Below the pieces are notes generated by a model. It saw only the letters and a list, made by a program, of their open reading frames with translations. It was not told where the DNA came from and searched no databases. Of a DNA stretch of 32,159 nt, positions 16,897-25,066 are shown piece after piece. The stretch spans positions 1 through 32,159 of the forward strand of contig JAIVGO010000103.1 of the NCBI GenBank assembly GCA_020201525.1, given 5' to 3'. This stretch comes from Actinomycetota bacterium. GTDB lineage: Bacteria; Actinomycetota; AC-67. Both the position numbers and the translations under genes were made by a program. Within the stretch, counting starts at the first letter, position 1. Each line of letters starts with the position of its first letter.

Positions 16897-16928
16897 GTGA
16901 CGCTACCGGGTGCACCCGGTGGTGTCAC
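16897..16928. promoter_or_regulatory. 32-bp near-palindrome between the crotonase and aldo/keto reductase genes
   Basis: A perfect 16-bp palindrome ACCGGGTGCACCCGGT (16905-16920) is flanked by matching outer arms GTGAC (16897-16901) and GTCAC (16924-16928), each 3 bases away. It sits 5 bases before the reductase ATG. It may be a regulator operator, or an RNA hairpin that terminates crotonase transcription or controls reductase translation. Confidence 0.5.
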
Positions 16929-16938
16929 ACTCGACCGC

Positions 16939-17703
16939 TCAGCGGGGCGCATCCGGGCGATCTCCAGACGCGTACCGCGCAAGCCCGGCGGTGAGCTCTG
17001 GATCCTCTACCGTCTTCAAACACAATTCCGCTTCGAGCGCGAGCGCGTCGCGCAGCGGCATGCCGAAGCCTTTCAGCGTGGCCTCACGGTCGGCGCGCAT
17101 GCTGTTCTGCGGGTAGCCGGCGACGCGCTCCGCGAGCTCGAACGCTCGGTCGACGACCGTGCCGGCGGGAACGACCTCCTGGACAAAACCGAGCGCGAGC
17201 GCCTTCTGTGCATCGATGCGAATCCCGGTCTCGATCAAATACAGCGCGGTCCCGATGCCGGCGATGCGCGCGAATCGCTGCGTGCCGCCGTCGGTGAACG
17301 GCACGCCCCATCGGCGGTTGAGCGCACCGAACTCCGCATTGTCTGCTGCAATGCGAAAGTCGCACCACGCAGCAAGCTCCAACCCACCGGCGAAGCAGTA
17401 TCCGTTCACGGCGGCGATCACCGGCTTGCCGGGATCGAGGCGCGCGAATCCCATCGGTCCGCTTTCATCGACGAACGAGTGTGCGAGCAGCTCGTCGGCA
17501 TGCTTCAAGTCGGCGCCCGAGCAAAAGGACTTCTCCCCGGCGCCCGTCACGATGAGAACGTGTGCGGCGTCATCGGACGCGAACGACTTGATCGACGTCG
17601 CGAGTGCTTCGGCGGTTTCGCCGTCGACGCAGTTGTGAACCTCCGGACGGTTGAGCGTAAGGATCGAGACGTTGCCGCGACGCTCGAGAAGAACCTTCGG
17701 CAT
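16939..17703 (-). CDS. Enoyl-CoA hydratase/isomerase (crotonase superfamily)
   Basis: 254 residues, usual crotonase length. The order is VSILTLNRPEVHNCVDGE, VLIVTGAGEKSFCSGADLKH (first oxyanion-hole block), KPVIAAVNGYCFAGGLELAAWCDFRIA (second oxyanion block) and GALNRRWGVPFTDGGTQRF. In the last block, where enoyl-CoA hydratases carry a catalytic Glu, the sequence reads VPFTDGGT, with Asp rather than Glu, so the exact reaction may differ from hydration. It acts on acyl-CoA thioesters in the cytoplasm. It begins 2 bases after the stop of the long coiled-coil gene, so they are co-transcribed. Confidence 0.9.
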   Translation of the reverse strand: MPKVLLERRGNVSILTLNRPEVHNCVDGETAEALATSIKSFASDDAAHVLIVTGAGEKSFCSGADLKHADELLAHSFVDESGPMGFARLDPGKPVIAAVNGYCFAGGLELAAWCDFRIAADNAEFGALNRRWGVPFTDGGTQRFARIAGIGTALYLIETGIRIDAQKALALGFVQEVVPAGTVVDRAFELAERVAGYPQNSMRADREATLKGFGMPLRDALALEAELCLKTVEDPELTAGLARYASGDRPDAPR

Positions 17704-17705
17704 CT

Positions 17706-20090
17706 CTAGTCTGCTTCGACGGCCGGCTTCGCCGGCTTCTTCGCCGCGGCATTCTTCGCCGGGGGTTCGGCCTCGGCCGGCACGACTTCGGGTGCCTCGT
17801 GCCGCTGTCCGCGGTCCAAAATGCCGCGCAAGCGTTCGCCGAGCCGAGCGCGGTCCTTGCCGGACGCTTCCGCCAGCTCGGCCAGCAGGGACATGATTTC
17901 CTGGTCCCGTTCTTTTTCTGCCTTCCGTTCCCGGACGATTGTGTCGATGGCGGCCATTTGCTTCGCGAGCCGCCGTTCGAGCTCCGTCATTTCGGCGAGG
18001 CGTTCTCCCACCGCGGCGATTTCCGACCGGTTATCGTCCATGTCGCGATTCGCGGAGGCTTTCAGCTCGGCAATGGACTGTTCGAGTGAGCGCACGCGCA
18101 GATAAATCGCGCCGACGCTTGCCGACAGCGTCTTCGATTGCTCATCTGCCACTTGCGCCCGCTGTTCCGTTGCTTCGCGTTCCGCGCGGAGCAGGTCGGA
18201 AACCTGATCGCCGAGCCCGCCGAGCTTCGAAACTTGATCGGCCGCGGCGGCCGCACTTTTGGCGCCGGAAGTGGCTTGTGCGAGAAGCTTCTGGCCGATC
18301 TCCTCGAACGCTTTGCGCTCCGCTTCAGCGGATTCGTCGATGTGCGCACGAAGCGCCGTCGCGCCCTCGAAGAAGTACGACCGAATCGACGCAGCGTCCT
18401 CTTCGACTTTCGCACGAGCGGCTTCCGTGGACTCGTTGACTGCGGCGCGAATCGATCCGATGCTTTCGGTGAGCGATGTGCGTAGAGCGTCCACACCGGA
18501 AGCCGCCGACGCAGCGGCTGTGTTCGTCAAGTGCGTCAATTCTTCCTTTAGCTCGAGCGGCACGTCGGGACGCTCGCTCAAGGTTTCGACGTGCGAGCGC
18601 AGCTCGCCGATCGACGAAATCAAGCTGCCGACGACGGCCGCGACTTGCTGACCCAATGCTTCGGAGCGCCTTTCGGCGGCATCTCGTTCCTCGCGAAGCG
18701 CGGCGGCGAGGTGGTCGGGGCTCGGCAATGTTTCCAGGCGATCGCGAATCGCACCGAGACTTTCCGACAGCCCGCCGACGCGTTCGCCGGCCGCGATCAC
18801 GCTTTCGGACAACGGCCGAGCCGCTTCTTCCACCGCCGCTGCTATCTGCTTTGGGATCGCGCTCGATAACGCAGCGACCTCGCCGTGGATGCCTTGCGCA
18901 ACTTGCTGGACGTCGCCGAGCGACTCGAGTCGCTGCGTAATCTGCGTCATCTGTGTGCCGAGCGTTTCCAGCGCCGCCTTGATCCGCGCGGAAACCGCGG
19001 CTGACTGCTGCGTCTGCGCCTCCACCCGGCGCTCCGTCTCCTGACGGTTTTGGTCGAACGCCTCACCGATGACGGTTGCGATGTGCTGGGTGGTCGGTAT
19101 CGCTTCGACAACCTGCGCCATGTTGACCGCGGCGGCGATCTGCTCGGCGGTCGGTGTGCGTCCGATCGCTTGCTCGACCTCCCCAAGGCGTCGCGAGACC
19201 TCCTCGATCCGCGAAACGGATTCTCTGCCGGACTCGATTGCCGCAGAATGAAGTTGCTCCTTCGCCTCGTTGAGCGCGTTCGTCATCTCGCCGACGGCAG
19301 AACGCACGGCCGCGCCGCTTTGATCGATCGAGGGTCCGAGCTTCGACTCGACGCCGCCGACAACGGACGCCATTCGCTCTTCGAGTGCCGACGTGATTAC
19401 CGTGATGCGCTGCTCTGCCTCGGCCGCGGACTGTGCAAGCGCTTCCTTCAGTGAAGGAATCGACTCCGTTTGTTGCGCCATGCTTTCGAGCTGCACGCGG
19501 ATCCGCCCGATCGCCGCGCCGACTTGGCGGCCCATCAGCTCGACCTTTTCGTTGGTCACGTCGCGTGCCGCCGACACGGCGGCCTCGACATCTGCTTCCG
19601 GCTTCGCTTCCGCCAGCGAATCCAGACGAGCAGCGATCTCCTGAAGCTGGGATTCGAGCTTCGCCGGCACGTCCTGCGACGCCTGCTCGAAGGAGGACTT
19701 GAGCGCTGCCTCGAGCGACGTGAGCCGCTCGCCCATCTCGGCGATGCGCCCTCCCACGGCGTCGCGCACGGCGGCGGTGATGTCGGCAACGGAGGGGATG
19801 GACGCGAGGCGGTCCTCGACGGCGGCGGTGATGTCGGCAACGGAGGGGATGGACGCGAGGCGGTCCTCGACCGCACCGAACGCGGCGGACAGATCGGGTA
19901 CCACCGGCGCCGCGTTCGAGGACTCGGCGAGCCGGGCAACCTCGGCTTGGAGCTCGACCAATAGCTCCGACCTTTTCGCGATCTCGCGAATCTCGGTCGC
20001 TATTGCCTCGAGCGCGGAGCCGACCTGCTCGCTCAGGCTCCCGGCCATAAGCCGGTCGAGCCGCTTCGACCACTCGCTCTCTTCGACCAC
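17706..20090 (-). CDS. Long coiled-coil protein of unknown function
   Basis: 794 residues from GTG 20090, chosen because AGGGGG lies 7 bases upstream; a TTG at 20120 would add 10 residues. Almost the entire length is Ala/Glu/Ser/Leu-rich heptads without membrane segments, signal peptide or catalytic motifs. Many stretches (ITAAV, QIAAAV, ESIGSIRAAV) resemble the helical repeats of apolipoprotein- or methyl-accepting-type coils, but chemoreceptor signalling motifs are missing. Near residues 70-105 a 17-residue unit (VEDRLASIPSVADITAA) is tandemly repeated. The C-terminus is a Lys/Ala/Pro tail of histone-H1 type. A cytoskeletal or scaffold role is possible. It leads the run of crotonase, reductase and thioesterase genes. 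Confidence 0.82.
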   Translation of the reverse strand: MVEESEWSKRLDRLMAGSLSEQVGSALEAIATEIREIAKRSELLVELQAEVARLAESSNAAPVVPDLSAAFGAVEDRLASIPSVADITAAVEDRLASIPSVADITAAVRDAVGGRIAEMGERLTSLEAALKSSFEQASQDVPAKLESQLQEIAARLDSLAEAKPEADVEAAVSAARDVTNEKVELMGRQVGAAIGRIRVQLESMAQQTESIPSLKEALAQSAAEAEQRITVITSALEERMASVVGGVESKLGPSIDQSGAAVRSAVGEMTNALNEAKEQLHSAAIESGRESVSRIEEVSRRLGEVEQAIGRTPTAEQIAAAVNMAQVVEAIPTTQHIATVIGEAFDQNRQETERRVEAQTQQSAAVSARIKAALETLGTQMTQITQRLESLGDVQQVAQGIHGEVAALSSAIPKQIAAAVEEAARPLSESVIAAGERVGGLSESLGAIRDRLETLPSPDHLAAALREERDAAERRSEALGQQVAAVVGSLISSIGELRSHVETLSERPDVPLELKEELTHLTNTAAASAASGVDALRTSLTESIGSIRAAVNESTEAARAKVEEDAASIRSYFFEGATALRAHIDESAEAERKAFEEIGQKLLAQATSGAKSAAAAADQVSKLGGLGDQVSDLLRAEREATEQRAQVADEQSKTLSASVGAIYLRVRSLEQSIAELKASANRDMDDNRSEIAAVGERLAEMTELERRLAKQMAAIDTIVRERKAEKERDQEIMSLLAELAEASGKDRARLGERLRGILDRGQRHEAPEVVPAEAEPPAKNAAAKKPAKPAVEAD
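19768..19871. repeat. Exact 51-bp tandem duplication inside the coiled-coil gene
   Basis: The unit at 19768-19818 is repeated at 19819-19869, with identity extending two bases further. It encodes 17 residues twice. Perfect identity points to a recent duplication. Seventeen is not a multiple of seven, so the copy shifts the heptad register. Confidence 0.9.
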
Positions 20091-20122
20091 GTGCTTGCCC
20101 CCTGCCTCGTTGGTGAGCAAGG

Positions 20123-20150
20123 AGCATAACGGCCTCGTGCGTCAAGGCAA
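20123..20150 (-). promoter_or_regulatory. Putative promoter of the coiled-coil gene
   Basis: On the minus strand TTGCCT (20150-20145) and TATGCT (20128-20123) are 16 bases apart, each 4/6 to the vegetative consensus. Transcription would start about 25 bases before GTG 20090. The site lies in the spacer shared with the divergent esterase gene. Confidence 0.3.
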
Positions 20151-20171
20151 CAAAACAAGCCACGCAGAAGG

Positions 20172-21149
20172 ATGAGATCGGCGTTTTGGCGAATTACTCC
20201 AGACGTGAGAAGGCTCCTCACCATCTTCGCTGTGCTCGCGGCGCTCCTTGCGCCTGCTGCCGGGCGGGCGGCCGACTATGTGTGTGCACCGCCGCGCTGC
20301 GTAGACGTGGATATCCCCCACGATCCCGACGCGGTCCACGTCTCGCAGGCGCATGTGCGCGTCCTGCTCCCGGCGAACTACGCCACGAGCGGGTTGTCCT
20401 ATCCCGTGCTCTACCTGCTTCATGGCGTCGGCGATCCGTACACGCGATGGACTGAGAACACCGACGTAGACGCTTTCACGCAAGCCATGAATCTCATCGT
20501 CGTCATGCCGGACGGGGGCCACGGTTCGGATGCAGGCTGGTATTCCGATTGGGTGGACGGCACATGGCAGTGGGAAACGTTTCACATCAGCACGGTCGTC
20601 CCGTACATCGATTCACACTACCGGACCCTCCGCGACGAGCACCGCGCGATCGCGGGCTTGTCGATGGGTGGCTTCGGCGCGATGAGCTACGCAGCACGCC
20701 ACGCCGGGCTCTTCAAGGTCGCCGCGAGCTTCTCCGGCGCCGTCGACATCAACTACGCGTTCCCGCTCACCGGCGCGTTCTTCAATCTGCTGCACCAGCA
20801 GTACGGCACACCGACCGACGGCGTGTGGGGCAACCAAATTACCGCGCAAGACAACTGGAAAAAGCACAACCCGACCGACCTCGCGGCCGATCTCGGCGGA
20901 ACGAAGCTCTTCCTTGCGACCGGGACCGGAACGCCCGCCGGACCGCAAGGCGACGACTACGCGAATCTTGGCGGCTACGGCCTGGAGCACTTCATCTGGC
21001 AGATGAACCTGTCGCTCGTGCGGGCACTCGATGCACAGAACGTGCCACACACCGATTGGTTCTACACAGGCGGCCAGCACACGTGGCCGTACTGGCAAGC
21101 CGACCTGCACTGGCTGTTCGGCCAAGGACTGCTGAACGACATCGGCTGA
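20172..21149 (+). CDS. Secreted alpha/beta-hydrolase esterase (esterase D / antigen 85-like)
   Basis: 325 residues from ATG 20172, or 314 from GTG 20205, which gives a more compact signal peptide (MRRLLTIFAVLAALLAPAAG). The mature domain has SYPVLYLLHGVGDPYTRW, a GLSMGGFGA nucleophile elbow (Ser in GxSxG) and a late GGQHTWPYW with the likely catalytic His. This is the layout of the esterase D/antigen 85 group, which includes feruloyl esterases and mycolyltransferases. The acidic member of the triad cannot be picked with certainty. It is extracytoplasmic and probably an ester hydrolase or acyltransferase; substrate unknown. It stands alone between divergent and convergent neighbours. Confidence 0.88.
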   Translation: MRSAFWRITPDVRRLLTIFAVLAALLAPAAGRAADYVCAPPRCVDVDIPHDPDAVHVSQAHVRVLLPANYATSGLSYPVLYLLHGVGDPYTRWTENTDVDAFTQAMNLIVVMPDGGHGSDAGWYSDWVDGTWQWETFHISTVVPYIDSHYRTLRDEHRAIAGLSMGGFGAMSYAARHAGLFKVAASFSGAVDINYAFPLTGAFFNLLHQQYGTPTDGVWGNQITAQDNWKKHNPTDLAADLGGTKLFLATGTGTPAGPQGDDYANLGGYGLEHFIWQMNLSLVRALDAQNVPHTDWFYTGGQHTWPYWQADLHWLFGQGLLNDIG

Positions 21150-21249
21150 TCGCGCGCGGTTCCGGCACGGCAGCCCGTCGTTAATCAAAGGTTTGTTCAT
21201 CTATACACGTCCAGCATGCATAAATGGACAAGGAATACCGATCGTGGCG

Positions 21250-23175
21250 CTACGGCACGACTTCGAACTGCGTCATCATCGCCATGTCCTCGTGCTCGAG
21301 AAGGTGGCAATGCAGCACGAAGATGCCGGTGTGATCGGTGAACGCTGAAACCACTGTGACAACCTCGCCCGGGTGGAGCCGGAAGCTTTCTCTCAAGCCG
21401 GGCTCGCCGGTCAAGCCGTTCGCCTCCAGTGGAATGCCGAGACTCCGGGACTCGATGTGCCAGTCGACGTCGTGTATGTGCACGATGTGATCGACTTCCG
21501 ACGTGTTGATGAAAACCCAGCGCTCCGCGGTGCCCAATTTCGGGTGTGCGTCCACGGTATTCGGGTCGAAGCCGTGGCCGTTGATCGTCCAATGACCGTC
21601 GAGCTGATCGCGTCCGAAGAGCCACGTACGCGTCGCGACGACCGGCAAAGCGCCGAATGACGGCTCGGCGCGGAGCGTGGCCGGAACGGGGCCGACATCA
21701 TCGGACACGTGCGTCGTCACGCGAAACTGCATGACTTGCGAGAGATTCGGGCCCGCCGTGTGCAGGTTCTGAAGGACGAGCGTATCGCCGACGCTACGGC
21801 CGGCGAAGTCGACGATAACCTCGGCGCGCTCCGCGGGGCCGAGCAGGATGTCGCTTCGCGTGGCAGGCGCCGGCAGCAAACCACTTTCGGTCGCGATCTG
21901 CGTCATCGGCACCGTCGCCGCGCCGTCGGACAAGGCGAAGTCGTAACTGCGCGTATTGGACGCGTTCAGAATGCGGAAACGGTACTTCGCGTCGGCCACC
22001 TCGAAGTACGGCTGGGGCGCGCCGTTCACGAGAGTCGCGTTTCCGATTCTGCCTTCGAGGTTGAATGCCCCGTACGGAATTTGGTTGTTGTCGTCGAACG
22101 TGCGGTCGGCAACCATGAGCGGCACGTCACGTGCGCCGTTCGGCAAGGACGCATCTATCGACACTTTGCTCGGATCTTTGAGGATCACCATCCCGGCGAG
22201 CCCCATCCAGATGTTGCGGCCTGTGTGATCCATGCGGTGGTCGTGGTACCACTGGAATGCGCCGCGCTCGGGACACGTCGTACAACCTTCCGTGAAGTCG
22301 TACGTGTACATCCTCGAGTCTTCAGTCGTGACGCCGATTCCCGGCGGGATCAGGTAGCTCGCCGGCTGGCCGTCATCGATTGACCGAGCGTGCTCGCCGT
22401 GCTGATGGAGCGTGATTTCGGGCCGGTCTATGTCGGCCGGCAGGTTGTTCACGACCGTGACGCGCGTTTGTTGTCCGGCCGTTGCAACGATCGTCGGGCC
22501 GGGAAAGCTTCCGTTGTACGTCCACATCTTCGTCGGGGCACCCGGCAACACTTGAACGTCCGTCTGGGCCGCCGTCAGCGTGATGTCGGTACCGCTCAGC
22601 GTCGGCGGTATCGGCAGAGCGACGTTAAACGGTGTGATCACCGGCGAGCTATGCGCCGGGAGCGGAAGCGCAACGAGCGCGGTTGCAAACAGGAACGTTG
22701 CTCCCCGTCGCCACGCAAGGCGCCGCCACGAGCCGAACAGCAATGCCGCGATCAGAAGCGCGAACGGAAAAGCCGTCAACGCGTCTCTCATGCCGTGCAC
22801 AAGCGCACCGGCATGCTCTTGGGCCGCCAGCCGCTCATGGACGAGATGCGCAACCGCCGGGGAAAGCTTGGGATGCGGGGCGAATAGTGAGTGAATCGCC
22901 TCGTGCATCCCGACGGCAGGAATGAGAAGGACCGTGAAGAAAGACGATGCGATCAGAGCCCGGCATCGGCGCGCCTGGAAAGAGATGCTGACGGCAAAGA
23001 ATGCGAGCGGAAACGCAAGCAGGGAATCCAGTAGCAAATGCGGAAGGACCGGCCCCGCAGATTCGACGCCCCGCAGAGCGTGAAGCATTTGCTCCCAGCC
23101 GACGACAAAGACGGCCAGAACGAACGCGGGCCCCGCAGCGCGTCGCCACGGGGCCCGAAAAGCGTTTTCGATCAC
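21250..23175 (-). CDS. Multicopper oxidase fused to an N-terminal five-helix membrane domain
   Basis: 641 residues from GTG 23175, which overlaps the beta-helix stop by 4 bases (GTGA); AAGG lies 5 bases upstream. About residues 13-175 form five hydrophobic helices, with HEAIH at 91-95 and further His at 101, 110, 113, 121 and 127. The oxidase part carries all four copper motifs: LHQHG (257-259), WYHDH (311-313), HIVHIHDVDWH, and HCHLLEHEDMAM (H622, C623, H624, H628, likely axial M633). Substrate electrons enter at the type 1 copper and oxygen is reduced at the trinuclear site. Laccase, CotA-like and cuprous oxidase activities are all possible. The catalytic part probably lies outside the membrane. 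Confidence 0.92.
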   Translation of the reverse strand: MIENAFRAPWRRAAGPAFVLAVFVVGWEQMLHALRGVESAGPVLPHLLLDSLLAFPLAFFAVSISFQARRCRALIASSFFTVLLIPAVGMHEAIHSLFAPHPKLSPAVAHLVHERLAAQEHAGALVHGMRDALTAFPFALLIAALLFGSWRRLAWRRGATFLFATALVALPLPAHSSPVITPFNVALPIPPTLSGTDITLTAAQTDVQVLPGAPTKMWTYNGSFPGPTIVATAGQQTRVTVVNNLPADIDRPEITLHQHGEHARSIDDGQPASYLIPPGIGVTTEDSRMYTYDFTEGCTTCPERGAFQWYHDHRMDHTGRNIWMGLAGMVILKDPSKVSIDASLPNGARDVPLMVADRTFDDNNQIPYGAFNLEGRIGNATLVNGAPQPYFEVADAKYRFRILNASNTRSYDFALSDGAATVPMTQIATESGLLPAPATRSDILLGPAERAEVIVDFAGRSVGDTLVLQNLHTAGPNLSQVMQFRVTTHVSDDVGPVPATLRAEPSFGALPVVATRTWLFGRDQLDGHWTINGHGFDPNTVDAHPKLGTAERWVFINTSEVDHIVHIHDVDWHIESRSLGIPLEANGLTGEPGLRESFRLHPGEVVTVVSAFTDHTGIFVLHCHLLEHEDMAMMTQFEVVP

Positions 23176-24518
23176 GCCAGCCTTGACGCGAGGTCCGGCA
23201 GCCAACCGTCGACCGCACCGTCGTCGGCATAGCCGCCGGCGCCGTTGTCGTCCGGCTGATCCGCGCACGCGATCGCGTGGTCGGCGCACGTCGGCGCGGG
23301 CCACGTCTGCCACGGCGAGATCGTGCGGCCGTTGAGGCCCGCGAAGCCCTCGATAAGGCTTGCTTCGACGCGCGGGTCACCGCCCGGAGGCGTCTGCTGC
23401 GTGCCGGCGATGACGTCGCAACCCCAAACGGTTTGCAGCAACGGCGGAGCAACCACGAGATCCTGGCCTGCGACCCCGGTGGTGTTGTCCGACCAGCAGT
23501 TGTCCGGCCCGGAGCCCGCACCCTGCGCGAGGTCGTACGAGTCGGGCCACAGGTCGGCGTCGTGGCTCACCGTGTTGCCCCAGATCGTGTTCGCGTACGG
23601 CAGGTACACGTTCGTGTCGGGGAGCGGGTTGATGACGATCCCGGCCATCGCGTTGTTTGTAATCGTGTTGCCGGTCACGGATCCGTCACTTGTTCCCGCG
23701 AGCGCGACGCCGACACCCCAGAAGAGAGCCGTAAGACCGGCGCCGGGTGCGTTGGCAAGGTTGTTGCTGTCGATGATGTTGTTTTCGATCGTCAGACCGC
23801 GCGAAGGCGGCCGAGCCTCGGAGTCGAGAGAGCTCGGCACAACACCCAGTGCGTTGTTGCGCCAGATCGAGTCGTGAATGACGAGGTTTCCGCCGGCGTT
23901 CGTCCCGGAATACCCGAGACCATTCTCTTCCGCGTCGACGTCGTGAATGCGAGCGTCACAGGGGTAACACTGCCCGATGTAGATAGCGGAGTCGGCGTTG
24001 CCGCTACCGTAGGAATCGCTGAACTCACCACAGCGAGAACCGAACGCGAAGATGCCGTAGTCGCCCATGTCGTACGCCGTGATGTATCGGCCCCAATATC
24101 CGGTCACGAACAGCCAGTGCACACCGTGGCCCTTGTAGTTATGTACCGTCAGGTTCTCGACGACGACACGGTCGGCTTCGACCTCGATACCCACGTTCCG
24201 CGTGCTCTCACCGTTGAGCACCACGCCAGTGCGGCTCTCGCCACGGATACGAAGCCCCGGCCTCTTCACGAGCACTTCTTCCTTGTATTCGCCGGGCGCT
24301 ATCAGGATGGTGTCGCCTTCGACCGCCGCGTTCACCGCATCCTGGATCGTTGCGAAGTCACCGGTTCCGGTGCCCACGTGACGAACCGCACCTGCCCCCG
24401 GGAGCGGGTGGCCTGCGGGGTACTTACACGACGTCGTTTCAAATCCGTTCGTCGCGGTGGCAAATTGTGTGGAGAGCGCGGCGACTGCAACGACGAGAGC
24501 CACGAGCGTTCGCTTCAT
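23172..24518 (-). CDS. Secreted right-handed parallel beta-helix protein
   Basis: 448 residues from ATG 24518, with GGGAGG 5 bases upstream. A signal peptide (KRTLVALVVAVAALSTQFATA) is followed by FATIQDAVNAAVEGDTILIAPGEY, LRIRGESRTGVVLNGE and many short Asn-rich turns (LTIENNIIDSNN, GSVTGNTITNNAMAG, ANTIWGNTVS). These are parallel beta-helix (PbH1/CASH-type) coils. Such folds occur in polysaccharide-active enzymes and in NosD, which helps load copper into nitrous oxide reductase. No lyase catalytic motif is obvious. Cysteines in GQCYPCDARIHD and near the C-terminus may bind metal or form disulfides. It lies between a cupredoxin gene (29-base gap) and the multicopper oxidase (4-base overlap), so a copper-related role is inferred. 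Confidence 0.88.
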   Translation of the reverse strand: MKRTLVALVVAVAALSTQFATATNGFETTSCKYPAGHPLPGAGAVRHVGTGTGDFATIQDAVNAAVEGDTILIAPGEYKEEVLVKRPGLRIRGESRTGVVLNGESTRNVGIEVEADRVVVENLTVHNYKGHGVHWLFVTGYWGRYITAYDMGDYGIFAFGSRCGEFSDSYGSGNADSAIYIGQCYPCDARIHDVDAEENGLGYSGTNAGGNLVIHDSIWRNNALGVVPSSLDSEARPPSRGLTIENNIIDSNNLANAPGAGLTALFWGVGVALAGTSDGSVTGNTITNNAMAGIVINPLPDTNVYLPYANTIWGNTVSHDADLWPDSYDLAQGAGSGPDNCWSDNTTGVAGQDLVVAPPLLQTVWGCDVIAGTQQTPPGGDPRVEASLIEGFAGLNGRTISPWQTWPAPTCADHAIACADQPDDNGAGGYADDGAVDGWLPDLASRLA

Positions 24519-24547
24519 TTATTCCTCCCTGACAAGTCGTCCGAGCC

Positions 24548-24934
24548 TCAGACGACGACGAGCGTTCCGATCATGTTGCCGTGAATAAGGCAGAAAAATC
24601 CGTAGGAGCCCGGCGCCAAAGCCGACGTGGGGAGGGTGACTTGCTCCCGAAATCTGGTCGGGCCGCTGTCGAACCAACCCCCGTCCGACGTCATCGAGTG
24701 GTCCGAGAACTGGTCGAGGTTCGTGAAGAGCACATCGCTGCCTCGGGGCACCCTCGCCGTCATCTGATTACCGGCGAGGTCGAGGTTGCCGGGAATGTAG
24801 CTCATCCCCCTGGCGATCACGACGCCGACGGTAACGGCGTGAGCCGTCCCCATGCTCAAGAGCAAGTAGGCGAGCCCGACCCACAACACGCGCCGTGGGA
24901 CCCTCGCCGGACGGACTCGCCTCGATCGAGCCAT
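24548..24934 (-). CDS. Secreted cupredoxin heading the multicopper oxidase operon
   Basis: 128 residues. The N-terminus is strongly basic (ARSRRVRPARVPRR) with a hydrophobic core (VLWVGLAYLLLSMGTAHA), fitting an exported protein. The cupredoxin domain has H79 (FSDHSM) and C115-x2-H118-x2-M121 (FFCLIHGNM), the type 1 copper ligands. I list ATG 24934; an in-frame TTG at 24940 has a better ribosome-binding site (AGGAG at 8 bases) and may be the true start. Being first in the unit, it likely passes electrons or copper to the downstream multicopper oxidase. The upstream region carries tandem repeats that may be operators. Confidence 0.88.
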   Translation of the reverse strand: MARSRRVRPARVPRRVLWVGLAYLLLSMGTAHAVTVGVVIARGMSYIPGNLDLAGNQMTARVPRGSDVLFTNLDQFSDHSMTSDGGWFDSGPTRFREQVTLPTSALAPGSYGFFCLIHGNMIGTLVVV

Positions 24935-24970
24935 GATCAAGAGATTCGCTCCTAGGCAGCTTCTTCCCTG

Positions 24971-25036
24971 CCTGTTTGCCCTGTCTCGGCCCGATTTGCC
25001 CATCTCGGGCGGCAGAGAAACCTCGCCCGTTTGCCC
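24971..25036. promoter_or_regulatory. Tandem TTTGCCC repeats in the spacer between the copper operon and the flavoprotein gene
   Basis: TTTGCCC occurs at 24975, 24995 and 25030. The first two sit in imperfect 20-bp tandem units (24971-24990 and 24991-25010), each with CTCGG after the heptamer. GCCCGA (24989-24994) and TCGGGC (25005-25010) also form a dyad around the second copy. The layout fits a regulator binding two helical turns apart, between divergent genes. Confidence 0.4.
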
Positions 25037-25066
25037 CGTGGAACGCATCTGGCCGAGACTCACGGC

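Noticed and set aside
19063..20163. 366-codon minus-strand frame in another register of the coiled-coil gene
   Set aside because: Arg/Gly-rich composition; the coiled-coil frame has clear heptads and correct codon bias.
21150..21249. Possible bidirectional terminator between the esterase and the multicopper oxidase genes
   Set aside because: Only a weak 5-bp stem (GTCCA/TGGAC, 21209-21229) with a long loop can be formed.
23277..24584. 435-codon plus-strand frame over the beta-helix gene
   Set aside because: Val/Arg-rich shadow of a well-supported minus-strand gene with a signal peptide and ribosome-binding site.
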